Part shown: piece after piece, positions 1 to 6,176 of the stretch | Layout: the number at the start of each line of letters is the position of its first letter | How positions within the stretch are numbered: the stretch's first letter is position 1 | DNA from: CAVPRW01 sp046727435 [NCBI: bacterium] | GTDB taxonomy: Bacteria > Tectomicrobia > Entotheonellia > J063 | DNA length: 7,282 bases | Direction: 5' to 3' | NCBI GenBank assembly: GCA_046727435.1 | Contig: JBKPCR010000280.1 | Coordinates: 1-7,282, forward strand | Program-made: the position numbers and the translations under genes | The notes under the pieces: model-generated | What the model saw: only the letters and a program-made list of their open reading frames with translations | Databases searched by the model: none | What the model was told of the DNA's origin: nothing

Positions 1-655
1 CCTCAACCCAGTCGAGGCCGCGTTCCCGCTCCACCGCGAACTCGAACGATCGATACCAATCACCTCCCGGCACCAGGCTATCCGCATCGTGCGCCAGGTG
101 CAGCGTGGGCAACCCTGGATACGCCCTCACAGCGACCTCCCCGGGCTCGGTGTGCAGCGTGGCATCGAGGGCAGCGTTTGCATGGGTGGTGCTGTGATAA
201 TCCCGAAAGGCGATGAGCGGATGCACCTCGAGGGTGACCTTCCCTTGACGTTCCCCCTTCACGGTGTATGCGACCACCGTACTATTTTCTCCATGGATCA
301 TGAAGACGGCTTTCTCGAGCTCGAGGCCTCCGATTTCATAGGTAAAAATCGGGAACGGATCGAGGCGAAAGTGTTTCAGGTAGCGATAACCCTGGGGGTA
401 TATGACGCCGGGATATTGATTCGCCGAGAGCTCGAAGCGCTGACCGTCGAGGATCAGCGTTTCTTCAAGTTTCGATAACAGGAGCAGGCGGCCGACCGGG
501 GGTTTCGTGGCGGCGGTGAGCAGGCCATGGTAGCGGCGTGTATTGAGGCCGACGATGGTCGACGCGGCAAATCCTCCGATGCCGTTCGTCTCCAGCCACT
601 CGCGACTGCAGGCGGCGTTGAGATCCGTACAGAGATCTTGACCGAACTGGATCAT
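1..655 (-). CDS. Glycogen debranching enzyme (amylo-alpha-1,6-glucosidase), N-terminal part, runs off the left edge
   Basis: Reading the minus strand from ATG at 655-653 gives 218 codons with no stop before the window edge. Residues 20-48 (start REWLETNGIGGFAAST, then TRRYHGLL) are the hallmark opening of archaeal/bacterial-type glycogen debranching enzymes. Further family-like blocks are YPGVIYPQGYRYLKHFRLDP (81-100), HGENSTVVAY (121-130), HPLIAFRDYHS (145-155) and GGDWYRSFEFAVERERG (197-213). These belong to the N-terminal beta-sandwich domain; the catalytic alpha/alpha-barrel lies outside the window. The enzyme should act in the cytoplasm, hydrolysing alpha-1,6 branch glucose in glycogen or limit dextrins. 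The start is supported by GGAG about 9 nt upstream. It follows ndh on the same strand after 48 bp, so co-transcription is likely. Family assignment is confident; exact substrate is known only from the family. Confidence 0.93.
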   Translation of the reverse strand, partial: MIQFGQDLCTDLNAACSREWLETNGIGGFAASTIVGLNTRRYHGLLTAATKPPVGRLLLLSKLEETLILDGQRFELSANQYPGVIYPQGYRYLKHFRLDPFPIFTYEIGGLELEKAVFMIHGENSTVVAYTVKGERQGKVTLEVHPLIAFRDYHSTTHANAALDATLHTEPGEVAVRAYPGLPTLHLAHDADSLVPGGDWYRSFEFAVERERGLDWVE

Positions 656-703
656 ACTGAGGTCTCCACTGCGAGCCCTGGACTGCGCCGGCAGCCCAGT
701 TCC

Positions 704-2062
704 CTATGGCGCGGCGACCTGGCTGTTGGCGCTCACCGCCTGCGGGCGATTGGCAGGGCGGCTGCCGTTCTCTGGACGCGACATGGTCGGGGCTCGCAGC
801 GTAATGAACTGCACGAGATCCTTGGAGAAGAGGAGATCCAGCGTCCAATCGAGGGCCACACGCACCTTCTTCTCAAAGCGCGGCAGTTTGCTGAGATAGA
901 TCGTGCGCCACAGCCACCAGGCCAGGAAGCCGGAGAAATTGACCCCCATGATGTTGGCCACCCCGGTCCGCCGGCCGATCGTCGCCAATTGTCCAAGGGT
1001 GGTGAATACGAACGGCTTTTTCTGGCCGCCACGGATACTGGCGATGAGATTCTCTGCCAGGACTTTGCCCTCGCGCAGCGCATGTTGCGCGGTAGGGGGA
1101 CAGAACTGGCCGCTCCGGAGATCCGGCACCAACGCGCAATCCCCCAGTGCCCACACGCCCGGCCAATCTGGCACCTCGAGGTATTCGTTCACACACAGCC
1201 GTCCCCGCTCCTTTTTGCACATGAGCGTCTCCAGCAGCGGATTTGGCGAGGTGCCGGCGGTCCACACCAGCGTTTTGGTGCGGATGGCGCTGCCATCGCT
1301 GAGCTCCACGCCGCGCTCCGACACCCCGGTGACCCTGGTGTTCACCTTGATCTCCACCTGGCGCGCCGCCAATTTCTGTTGGGCGTACGAGCCTAGTTTC
1401 TCTCCCAGTTCAGGCAAGATCACCGGACCGGGGTGCACCAGCACCACGCGCAGGAACTCTGCGCGCAGGTTGGGATAAAAGTTCAGCGCTTCGCGCACGA
1501 AGTCGTTGATCGACGCGATGGTTTCCACCCCGGCAAATCCGCCGCCCGCGACCATGAACGTCAGCAGCTCCTGGCGTTCTGGAGCGCAGCATTCGAAGTC
1601 GGCCTCTTCGAGATGCGAGATCAGCTTGTTACGCAGATAGATCGCGTCACCCAGGGACTTCATCGTCACCGCCCACTCCTGAAGACCTGGGAGGTTAAAA
1701 AAGTTGGTGATCGATCCCAGTGCAATGACCAGATGATCGTATCCTACCTCGTGGACGTGGTGTTCCGCACCGTGTGAAATGAGTACTCGTCGCCCCGGGA
1801 GATCGATTTCGTCCACGTCGCCGTCGAAGAACTGTACGCGTTTCAACAACTTGCGAACGGGGTTGACGATATGTGTGAGGTCGAGGTCGCTGGCAGCGAC
1901 CTCGTGGAGCATGGGGGTGAACAGGAAAAAGTTCTCGCGGTTGACCAGGAGAATCTCCACATCTGGGTCGCGAGCCAGCGTTTTTTCCAGGCGTAATGCG
2001 GCGTACAAACCCCCGAATCCACCTCCCAAGATGACGATGCGTCTGCGTCCATCGATGCCCAT
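704..2062 (-). CDS. ndh: Type II NADH:quinone oxidoreductase (NDH-2)
   Basis: A 452-residue flavoprotein that oxidises NADH and reduces membrane quinone without pumping protons, acting at the cytoplasmic face of the membrane. Visible signatures: FAD-binding GGGFGGLYAALRLE (13-26); a second, NADH-binding glycine motif VAGGGFAGVE (171-180) whose terminal acidic residue favours NADH over NADPH; WTAGTSPNPL (267-276); the second FAD contact WALGDCA (304-310); and the quinone-site block PPTAQHALREG (322-332). The stretch at about 377-420, with GFLAWWLWRTIYLSKLP, is the amphipathic C-terminal membrane anchor typical of the family. The last 30 residues are polar, rich in Pro, Ser and Asn, and probably disordered. 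Length is normal. Start ATG is preceded by GGGAGGT (2075-2069) at 6 nt. It is transcribed away from frdABCD, and the debranching gene follows. Confidence 0.96.
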   Translation of the reverse strand: MGIDGRRRIVILGGGFGGLYAALRLEKTLARDPDVEILLVNRENFFLFTPMLHEVAASDLDLTHIVNPVRKLLKRVQFFDGDVDEIDLPGRRVLISHGAEHHVHEVGYDHLVIALGSITNFFNLPGLQEWAVTMKSLGDAIYLRNKLISHLEEADFECCAPERQELLTFMVAGGGFAGVETIASINDFVREALNFYPNLRAEFLRVVLVHPGPVILPELGEKLGSYAQQKLAARQVEIKVNTRVTGVSERGVELSDGSAIRTKTLVWTAGTSPNPLLETLMCKKERGRLCVNEYLEVPDWPGVWALGDCALVPDLRSGQFCPPTAQHALREGKVLAENLIASIRGGQKKPFVFTTLGQLATIGRRTGVANIMGVNFSGFLAWWLWRTIYLSKLPRFEKKVRVALDWTLDLLFSKDLVQFITLRAPTMSRPENGSRPANRPQAVSANSQVAAP

Positions 2063-2068
2063 GGGACA

Positions 2069-2075
2069 ACCTCCC
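2069..2075 (-). promoter_or_regulatory. Ribosome binding site of ndh
   Basis: On the minus strand GGGAGGT lies 6 nt before the ATG at 2062. It fixes the ndh start, and no better in-frame start lies upstream. Confidence 0.8.
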
Positions 2076-2129
2076 AGCTCCTTGTGTAACGGCCTCGAGA
2101 ACCCCTGTGGTGTGACACGATGCTCACGG

Positions 2130-2160
2130 ACCCTGGCCGATCACGATTATCGGCCAGGGT
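2130..2160. repeat. Perfect 12-bp inverted repeat in the ndh leader
   Basis: The arms ACCCTGGCCGAT (2130-2141) and ATCGGCCAGGGT (2149-2160) are exact reverse complements around a 7-nt loop. Flanking gctc (2122-2125) and gagc (2161-2164) could extend the stem past a 4-nt bulge. No T-run follows on either strand, so it is a poor intrinsic terminator. It sits just downstream of the start predicted for the ndh promoter (2173-2200), so it would be a 5' leader hairpin or a repressor operator. The palindrome is directly visible; its function is inferred. Confidence 0.75.
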
Positions 2161-2172
2161 GAGCCATGTGCA

Positions 2173-2200
2173 AGTATACCTCGTATAACGACGTGGTCAC
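2173..2200 (-). promoter_or_regulatory. Candidate sigma70-type promoter for ndh
   Basis: On the minus strand GTGACC (2200-2195) is followed after 16 nt by TATACT (2178-2173), which matches 5 of 6 bases of the -10 consensus. Transcription would begin near 2166, about 100 nt before the ndh ATG, and run straight through the 2130-2160 inverted repeat. Prediction rests only on hexamer match and spacing. Confidence 0.45.
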
Positions 2201-2415
2201 CGAAAAGGTTCCCGACGTCGTGCCGAAGGCTCTGGCACTGTTGGCGGTCCAGGGGGAGACGCGTGACATGGCTTATAGCAAGTGCCATGGGCATCCTTGC
2301 GAAGATACGACAGGAACTGCCAGACATAATGCGCCTCCGGCCCGGGAAGATCCTGGAACCTCTGTCTGAGCCGGCAGGCAAGGCGTCATGCTGGATTGAA
2401 AAAGTTAAAAAGTTA

Positions 2416-2444
2416 TTGACAGCCGGAGAAGAGTCTGATATCTA
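2416..2444 (+). promoter_or_regulatory. Candidate promoter P1 (consensus -35, extended -10), long frd leader
   Basis: A perfect TTGACA (2416-2421) is followed by a 17-nt spacer and TATCTA (2439-2444), with TG at 2436-2437 giving an extended -10 element. An A-rich tract, GAAAAAGTTAAAAAG (about 2398-2412), immediately upstream resembles an UP element. Transcription would start near 2451 towards frdA, leaving a leader of roughly 375 nt, or alternatively a separate small RNA. The -10 hexamer itself is only a half match. Confidence 0.45.
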
Positions 2445-2553
2445 GCGCCGGGATGCGCTCACGTGTGTATCGTCTCCCGTTGGTCGGGGGAGGCTGCCGA
2501 TGTGTCATCGACTTGTGCGGGCCCGTTTTCTCTGGAGGCCACAACTCCCTACA

Positions 2554-2582
2554 CGCGTTTAGGCCCCTTCCATCTGGAGGGG
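2554..2582 (+). repeat. Imperfect direct repeat, copy 1 (hairpin-forming)
   Basis: The core CGCGTTTAGGCCCCTTC followed by CATCTGGAGGGG recurs with a few changes at 2686-2714. This copy can fold on itself, CCCCTTCC against GGAGGGG around an ATCT loop with one bulged base. Its GGAGG is presented in the loop-proximal strand of the stem. It lies inside the long leader downstream of P1. Confidence 0.55.
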
Positions 2583-2685
2583 TATCGCCCCGCCCCCCTC
2601 TCGTTCCCTGCTCTAGAATCCGGGTGATCTCTCCAAGCTGACCGCAGCGTGCTCCCTGTTGCCGAAGAGGTTGTCACTGCTGAGC

Positions 2686-2714
2686 CGCGTCTAGGCCCTT
2701 CTCAGATGGAGGTG
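2686..2714 (+). repeat. Imperfect direct repeat, copy 2
   Basis: CGCGTCTAGGCCCTTC, then TCAGATGGAGGTG, matches copy 1 (2554-2582) at most positions with two small indels, 132 bp downstream. Here the CCATC/GGAGG folding seen in copy 1 is weakened by changed bases, but the CTAGGCCC and GATGGAGG blocks are retained. Role unknown; protein-binding site pair and leader RNA element are both possible. Confidence 0.55.
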
Positions 2715-2757
2715 CACCTATGGCAGCGTCCACCAACATCCCCGTCGATGCATCGTA

Positions 2758-2787
2758 TTGACTAGTTTCCGGGCGCCACGGTATAGG
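2758..2787 (+). promoter_or_regulatory. Candidate promoter P2, proximal to frdA
   Basis: TTGACT (2758-2763, 5 of 6 to consensus) is followed after 18 nt by TATAGG (2782-2787, 4 of 6). Transcription would start near 2795, leaving a short leader of about 35 nt before the frdA ATG. This is the more conventional position for the main frd promoter. I found no FNR-like TTGAT-N4-ATCAA box near it. Confidence 0.4.
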
Positions 2788-2811
2788 GCTCCACAGGCGC
2801 CTGGCTCTGGT

Positions 2812-2820
2812 AGGAGGTGA
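2812..2820 (+). promoter_or_regulatory. Ribosome binding site that decides the frdA start
   Basis: AGGAGGTGA is a full 9-nt complement of the usual 16S rRNA 3' tail. The ATG at 2829 lies 8 nt after it. The in-frame GTG at 2817 falls inside this site and so cannot be the start used. Confidence 0.9.
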
Positions 2821-2828
2821 CCGCGATC

Positions 2829-4571
2829 ATGGAGGTCTCTGCTCATGATGTTCTGTTAGTGGGTGGTGGGGGCGCTGGTTTGCGGGCAGCCATTGCGGTG
2901 GCTGAGGTCGATTCCAGACTCGATGTGGCAGTGGTGTCGAAAGTCTACCCGATGCGCAGCCACACAGTGTCGGCCGAAGGGGGCGCCGCCGCAGCCATCA
3001 AGCCCGATGACAGTCTGGACGAACATGCCCGCGACACGATCTCTGGCGGCGATTGGCTCTGCGATCAGGATGCCGTCGAGGCCTTCGTCAGGGAAGCGCC
3101 AGAGGAGATGCTGCGGCTCGAGCATTGGGGGTGTCCATGGAGTCGCGAACCGGACGGCCATATCGCCGTGCGCCCTTTCGGTGGCATGAAGAAAATGCGC
3201 ACTTGGTTCGCCGCCGATAAGACTGGCTTCCACATGTTGCACACGTTGTTCCAGACCTCCCTCAAATACACCACCATCGCCCGCTATGACGAATTCTTCG
3301 TCACCAAGTTACTGGTGGATGATGGCCGCGTGCAGGGGGTGGTGGCCGTTGAACTGGCGACGGGAAAGATCCATGCCATCCTCGCCAAGGCGGTGATTCT
3401 GTGCACGGGCGGCTGTGGCCGTGTGTTCCCTTTCACCACCAACGCCAACATCAAGACCGGCGACGGCATGTCGTTGGCGTACCGCGCCGGCGCCGCGCTG
3501 AAGGATATGGAGTTTGTCCAGTACCATCCGACCGGCCTGCCCTTCACCGGCATCCTGATCACCGAAGCGGCGCGGGCGGAAGGCGGCTGGATGCTCAATA
3601 AAGATGGCTATCGCTACCTGCAGGATTATAACCTGGGGACGCCGCAGCCGCATCCGGTCCTGAGCTCCATGGAGTTGGGGCCGCGCGACCGTTTATCGCA
3701 GGCCTTCGTCAAAGAGATGGAGAAAGGCCGCACGATCGACACCCCATACGGCCCGGTCGTCCACCTCGACCTCCGGCATTTGGGCGAGAGGGTGATCAAT
3801 ACCAAGCTGCCATTTGTGCAGGAATTGTGCCTCAAATATCAGGGCATCGATCCCGTCAAAGAGCTGATTCCGGTACGGCCCGTCATCCATTACATGATGG
3901 GTGGCGTGCATACGGACATCGACGGCGCCACGCCGCTCCAGGGGTTATATGCCGCGGGCGAAGTGGCGTGCGTCAGCATCAATGGGGCGAACCGTTTGGG
4001 GTCCAACTCGCTGACCGAATGCCTAGTCTTTGGCGCGCGCGCCGGCAAGGCTGCGGCGGCGTTTGCAGCCGAGCTGCCAGACCCCACGGGCCATATTCTC
4101 GCCCAGGCGATGGATGAGCAGCGCCGATTGGAGGAGCAGTTCCTGCACAAGACGGGAGGCCGCGAGCGCATCGCCACTATCCGTGAAGACATGCAAAAGA
4201 CCATGGAGGAGAGCGCCGGCATCTACCGTACGGGGATGTCCCTGCTGGCGGCGGCCGAGACCCTGCGAAAACTTCAGGAGCGGTTCCAGCATATCGCCCT
4301 GGACGATCACAGCCAGACGTTCAACACCGAACTGACCGCCGCACTGGAACTCTCCTGCATGTTGGATGTGGCCGAAACCATCGTCCATTCGGCCCTGCAT
4401 CGCACGGAATCGCGCGGGGCGCATCAACGCACCGACTTTCCCAAGCGAGATGACGAGAAATTCCTGACGCACTCGCTGGTCTTCCAGCAAGAGGACGGCT
4501 CGCCACGAGTAGAGTACCTGCCCGTCACCATCACCCGGTGGCCACCTGCCGAGCGCGTTTATGGGAGATAG
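2829..4571 (+). CDS. frdA: Fumarate reductase flavoprotein subunit
   Basis: A 580-residue catalytic subunit of menaquinol:fumarate reductase, reducing fumarate to succinate on the cytoplasmic side of the membrane. The FAD dinucleotide fold is [15 protein letters not shown] (7-21). RSHT (43-46) carries His45, the expected covalent FAD attachment residue. Substrate-site residues align by motif with E. coli FrdA as I recall it: His233 in HPTG, Thr245/Glu246/Arg249 in TEAAR, Arg286 in [11 protein letters not shown], His354 in IHYMMGG and Arg389 in [21 protein letters not shown] (341-351) and the end WPPAERVYG are very like enterobacterial FrdA, favouring fumarate reductase over succinate dehydrogenase. 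One oddity is Ala250 in TEAARAEGG, where most relatives have Gly. ATG 2829 is chosen over GTG 2817 because that codon lies in the ribosome site. The stop is 6 nt before frdB. Confidence 0.97.
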   Translation: MEVSAHDVLLVGGGGAGLRAAIAVAEVDSRLDVAVVSKVYPMRSHTVSAEGGAAAAIKPDDSLDEHARDTISGGDWLCDQDAVEAFVREAPEEMLRLEHWGCPWSREPDGHIAVRPFGGMKKMRTWFAADKTGFHMLHTLFQTSLKYTTIARYDEFFVTKLLVDDGRVQGVVAVELATGKIHAILAKAVILCTGGCGRVFPFTTNANIKTGDGMSLAYRAGAALKDMEFVQYHPTGLPFTGILITEAARAEGGWMLNKDGYRYLQDYNLGTPQPHPVLSSMELGPRDRLSQAFVKEMEKGRTIDTPYGPVVHLDLRHLGERVINTKLPFVQELCLKYQGIDPVKELIPVRPVIHYMMGGVHTDIDGATPLQGLYAAGEVACVSINGANRLGSNSLTECLVFGARAGKAAAAFAAELPDPTGHILAQAMDEQRRLEEQFLHKTGGRERIATIREDMQKTMEESAGIYRTGMSLLAAAETLRKLQERFQHIALDDHSQTFNTELTAALELSCMLDVAETIVHSALHRTESRGAHQRTDFPKRDDEKFLTHSLVFQQEDGSPRVEYLPVTITRWPPAERVYGR

Positions 4572-4577
4572 ATCGAC

Positions 4578-5321
4578 ATGGCTGACACGATCACGTTGGA
4601 AGTGATGCGCTACCGACCAGAGCAAGAGACCGAGCCCACCTTCCAAGGCTATAAGGTGCCGTTTCGTGAGGATTGGGTCGTGCTCGATGCATTGAACTAT
4701 ATCAAGGATAGGCTCGATGGGTCGCTGTCCTATCGCTGGTCCTGCCGCATGGGCGTGTGCGGAAGTTGCGGTATGATGGTCAACGACGAGCCCAAACTGA
4801 CCTGTGCTGCCTTCCTGTCGGACTACCTGCCGGGGCCCGTCCGGGTAGAGCCGCTGCGCTATTTCCCCATCATGCGCGATCTCGTCATCGACATGACAGA
4901 CTTCATGGGCAAACTGCAGCACGTGAAACCATGGATCCTCCGCGAAGAGGAGAAGCCCCTGTCGCAGGGGGAATACCTCCAAAGCCCCGAAGACTTGGAC
5001 ATCTATAAGCAGTACAGTATGTGCATCAACTGCATGTTGTGCTATGCCGCCTGCCCGGTCTATGGACTGGATCCGCAGTTTATCGGCCCGGCCGCTATCG
5101 CCCTGGCGCAACGCTACAACATGGATTCCCGCGACCAGGGAACCACACAACGCCTCGATGTGCTGTCGCAGCATGAGGGCATTTGGGGCTGCACATTCGT
5201 CGGCGAATGTTCAAAGGTCTGCCCCAAGGAGGTGGACCCAGCTGCAGCGATTCAGCAATACAAGCTGACGGCGACCAAAGAATGGGTCAAATCTATTCTG
5301 CTGCCCTGGAGTACGAAATGA
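4578..5321 (+). CDS. frdB: Fumarate reductase iron-sulfur subunit
   Basis: A 247-residue electron-transfer subunit linking the quinone site in FrdCD to the flavin of FrdA. The plant-ferredoxin-like N-terminal domain has Cys56, Cys61, Cys64 and Cys76 for the [2Fe-2S] cluster ([11 protein letters not shown] and TC). The C-terminal domain has Cys149, Cys152, Cys155 and Cys215 for [4Fe-4S], and Cys159, Cys205 and Cys211 for [3Fe-4S]. A Cys rather than another ligand at 159 and the block [20 protein letters not shown] match the FrdB pattern. Lys229 in IQQYK corresponds to the E. coli lysine near the quinol site. No cluster ligand is missing and length is normal. GGGAG (4563-4567), inside the end of frdA, serves as ribosome site. 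The last bases overlap the frdC start as ATGA. Confidence 0.97.
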   Translation: MADTITLEVMRYRPEQETEPTFQGYKVPFREDWVVLDALNYIKDRLDGSLSYRWSCRMGVCGSCGMMVNDEPKLTCAAFLSDYLPGPVRVEPLRYFPIMRDLVIDMTDFMGKLQHVKPWILREEEKPLSQGEYLQSPEDLDIYKQYSMCINCMLCYAACPVYGLDPQFIGPAAIALAQRYNMDSRDQGTTQRLDVLSQHEGIWGCTFVGECSKVCPKEVDPAAAIQQYKLTATKEWVKSILLPWSTK

Positions 5322-5734
5322 ACCAACCATCGGCGTACAGCGCATACCCGCCACGATGGTATCGCCCACGCGTGTCCACGTATTGGTGGCTGTGGCGATG
5401 GACCTACCTGAAATTCATTCTGAGGGAACTCAGCAGCGTGTTTGTGGCGTACTTTGTGGTGCTCATTCTGCTGCAGCTCTGGGCTTTGAGCGACGGACCG
5501 GAGGCCTATGCGGCATTCCAGGCGTGGCTGAAGACGCCCGGCATCATCGCGCTTAACGTGGTCAGTCTGCTCTTTGTGCTGTTCCACACGATTACCTGGT
5601 TCAACCTGGCACCCCGAGCGATGGTCGTGCGCGTGCGAGGAAAGCGAATGCCCGACCTGTTGATCGCAGGGTCCAACTATGTCGCGTGGCTGGTGGTGTC
5701 GGTAGCCGTGGCTTGGCTCATCCTGAGAGGGTGA
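5318..5734 (+). CDS. frdC: Fumarate reductase membrane anchor subunit C
   Basis: A 138-residue integral membrane subunit that, with FrdD, anchors FrdAB and forms the menaquinol site. Three hydrophobic segments lie at about 36-56, 74-97 and 117-136. Landmarks shared with E. coli FrdC are RPRVSTYWW (16-24), the LRE turn with Arg36-Glu37 (equivalent to the quinol-site Arg28/Glu29), GPEA (60-63) and [12 protein letters not shown] (90-101). The start ATG at 5318 overlaps the frdB TGA, indicating translational coupling, and GGAG lies 6 nt upstream. A longer in-frame extension back to 5183 overlaps frdB and has no ribosome site, so it is rejected. There is no b-heme signature, as expected for this cytochrome-free class. 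Confidence 0.95.
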   Translation: MNQPSAYSAYPPRWYRPRVSTYWWLWRWTYLKFILRELSSVFVAYFVVLILLQLWALSDGPEAYAAFQAWLKTPGIIALNVVSLLFVLFHTITWFNLAPRAMVVRVRGKRMPDLLIAGSNYVAWLVVSVAVAWLILRG

Positions 5735-5735
5735 C

Positions 5736-6089
5736 ATGGCAAAGCGAACCAATGAACCGTTTCTGTGGCTACTGTTCAGTGCGGGCGGCGCGATCGCTGC
5801 CTTGCTGATACCAATCCTGCTCTTGCTGTATGGATTAGCTTTTCCATTGGGGTGGCTGGAACCGCCGAGCTATCAGAGCACGCTGGCGCTGGTCGGGCAT
5901 CCCCTCCTGCGCCTGATCTTATTCGCGCTCTGCTTTCTGTCGCTGTGCCATTGGGCGCATCGGTTTCGGTATACCTTGTACGATGGCCTGCAGATCAAAC
6001 ATCTGAACGAAGTGATCTTCGTGTTCTGCTATGGCGGTGTGATTGTCGGCACAGTGCTGGCCGGCTATCTGTTATGGACCCTGCCGTGA
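5736..6089 (+). CDS. frdD: Fumarate reductase membrane anchor subunit D
   Basis: A 117-residue hydrophobic subunit with three membrane segments at about 12-33, 55-72 and 92-115, partner of FrdC. The opening NEPFLWLLFSAGG (6-18) matches the DEPxxWxLFGAGG start of E. coli FrdD, keeping the quinol-site Trp (Trp11). The loop CHWAHRFRYTLYD (71-83) corresponds to the His-rich LHRMHHAMHD of E. coli. The first His (75) is kept, but two or three others are Arg or Tyr here. It begins 1 nt after the frdC stop, with a partial ribosome site GAGGGTG just upstream. Length is normal. Confidence 0.94.
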   Translation: MAKRTNEPFLWLLFSAGGAIAALLIPILLLLYGLAFPLGWLEPPSYQSTLALVGHPLLRLILFALCFLSLCHWAHRFRYTLYDGLQIKHLNEVIFVFCYGGVIVGTVLAGYLLWTLP

Positions 6090-6176
6090 TGCATGATGCG
6101 CCACCTTGTTTTCGAAGCCATCGCCTGTTCCTGATGGATCATCTTGCGTCCGTCGGTGCGCCGAAAGGAGGGACGC

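Larger units (their letters stand above)
2166..2445 (+). pseudogene. Possible degenerate or frameshifted small reading frame
   Basis: Two overlapping plus frames look partly protein-like. The frame from ATG 2166 starts MCKYTSYNDVVTEKVPDVV and stays plausible to about 2285, then becomes rich in His, Thr and Pro. The frame one base on (GTG 2263 or ATG 2287, ending at TAG 2443-2445) reads MGILAKIRQELPDIMRL and ends with KKLLTAGEESDI. Joining them near 2265-2290 would give a protein of roughly 90 residues. I recognise no family, neither start has a strong ribosome site, and promoter P1 overlaps the 3' end. This may simply be intergenic sequence with open frames. Confidence 0.2.
2063..2828. other. 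766-bp divergent intergenic/control region between ndh and frdA
   Basis: Neither strand carries a convincing intact gene here. The left part holds the ndh ribosome site, the 12-bp inverted repeat and the ndh promoter candidate, overlapped by a possible degenerate frame (2166-2445). The middle has an A-rich stretch (about 2396-2415) and promoter P1. The right part (2450-2815) is a long potential frd leader rich in short hairpins, for example CTCCCG/CGGGGGAG at 2474-2492 and CGATG/CATCG at 2498-2510. It also contains two copies of a roughly 29-nt direct repeat, promoter P2 and the frdA ribosome site. I compared it with remembered consensus motifs of tmRNA, RNase P, SRP RNA and common riboswitches and recognised none. 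Confidence 0.7.

Noticed and set aside
89-478. 129-codon plus-strand open frame
   Set aside because: Antisense to the debranching enzyme, whose minus-strand translation matches its family along the whole stretch.
527-1396. 289-codon plus-strand open frame
   Set aside because: Antisense to ndh and the start of the debranching gene; no ribosome site and no domain-like sequence.
2130-2165. Intrinsic terminator at the 12-bp inverted repeat
   Set aside because: No run of T follows the stem on either strand, and it lies in the predicted leader of ndh rather than after a gene.
2519-2534. Small-RNA terminator CGGGCCCG followed by TTTTC
   Set aside because: The 8-bp palindrome has no room for a loop of three or more bases, so a stable terminator stem cannot form as drawn.
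2453-2641. 62-codon open frame in the frd leader
   Set aside because: No ribosome site, Pro/Ser/Arg-rich composition and no family resemblance; overlaps the repeat and hairpin region.
2817-2828. GTG start giving frdA four extra residues
   Set aside because: The GTG is part of the AGGAGGTGA ribosome site; ATG 2829 has ideal spacing.
4023-5174. 383-codon open frame on the minus strand, antisense to frdA and frdB
   Set aside because: Low-complexity, His/Arg/Leu-rich translation with no recognisable motif, lying opposite two firmly identified genes; typical of antisense open frames in GC-rich coding DNA.
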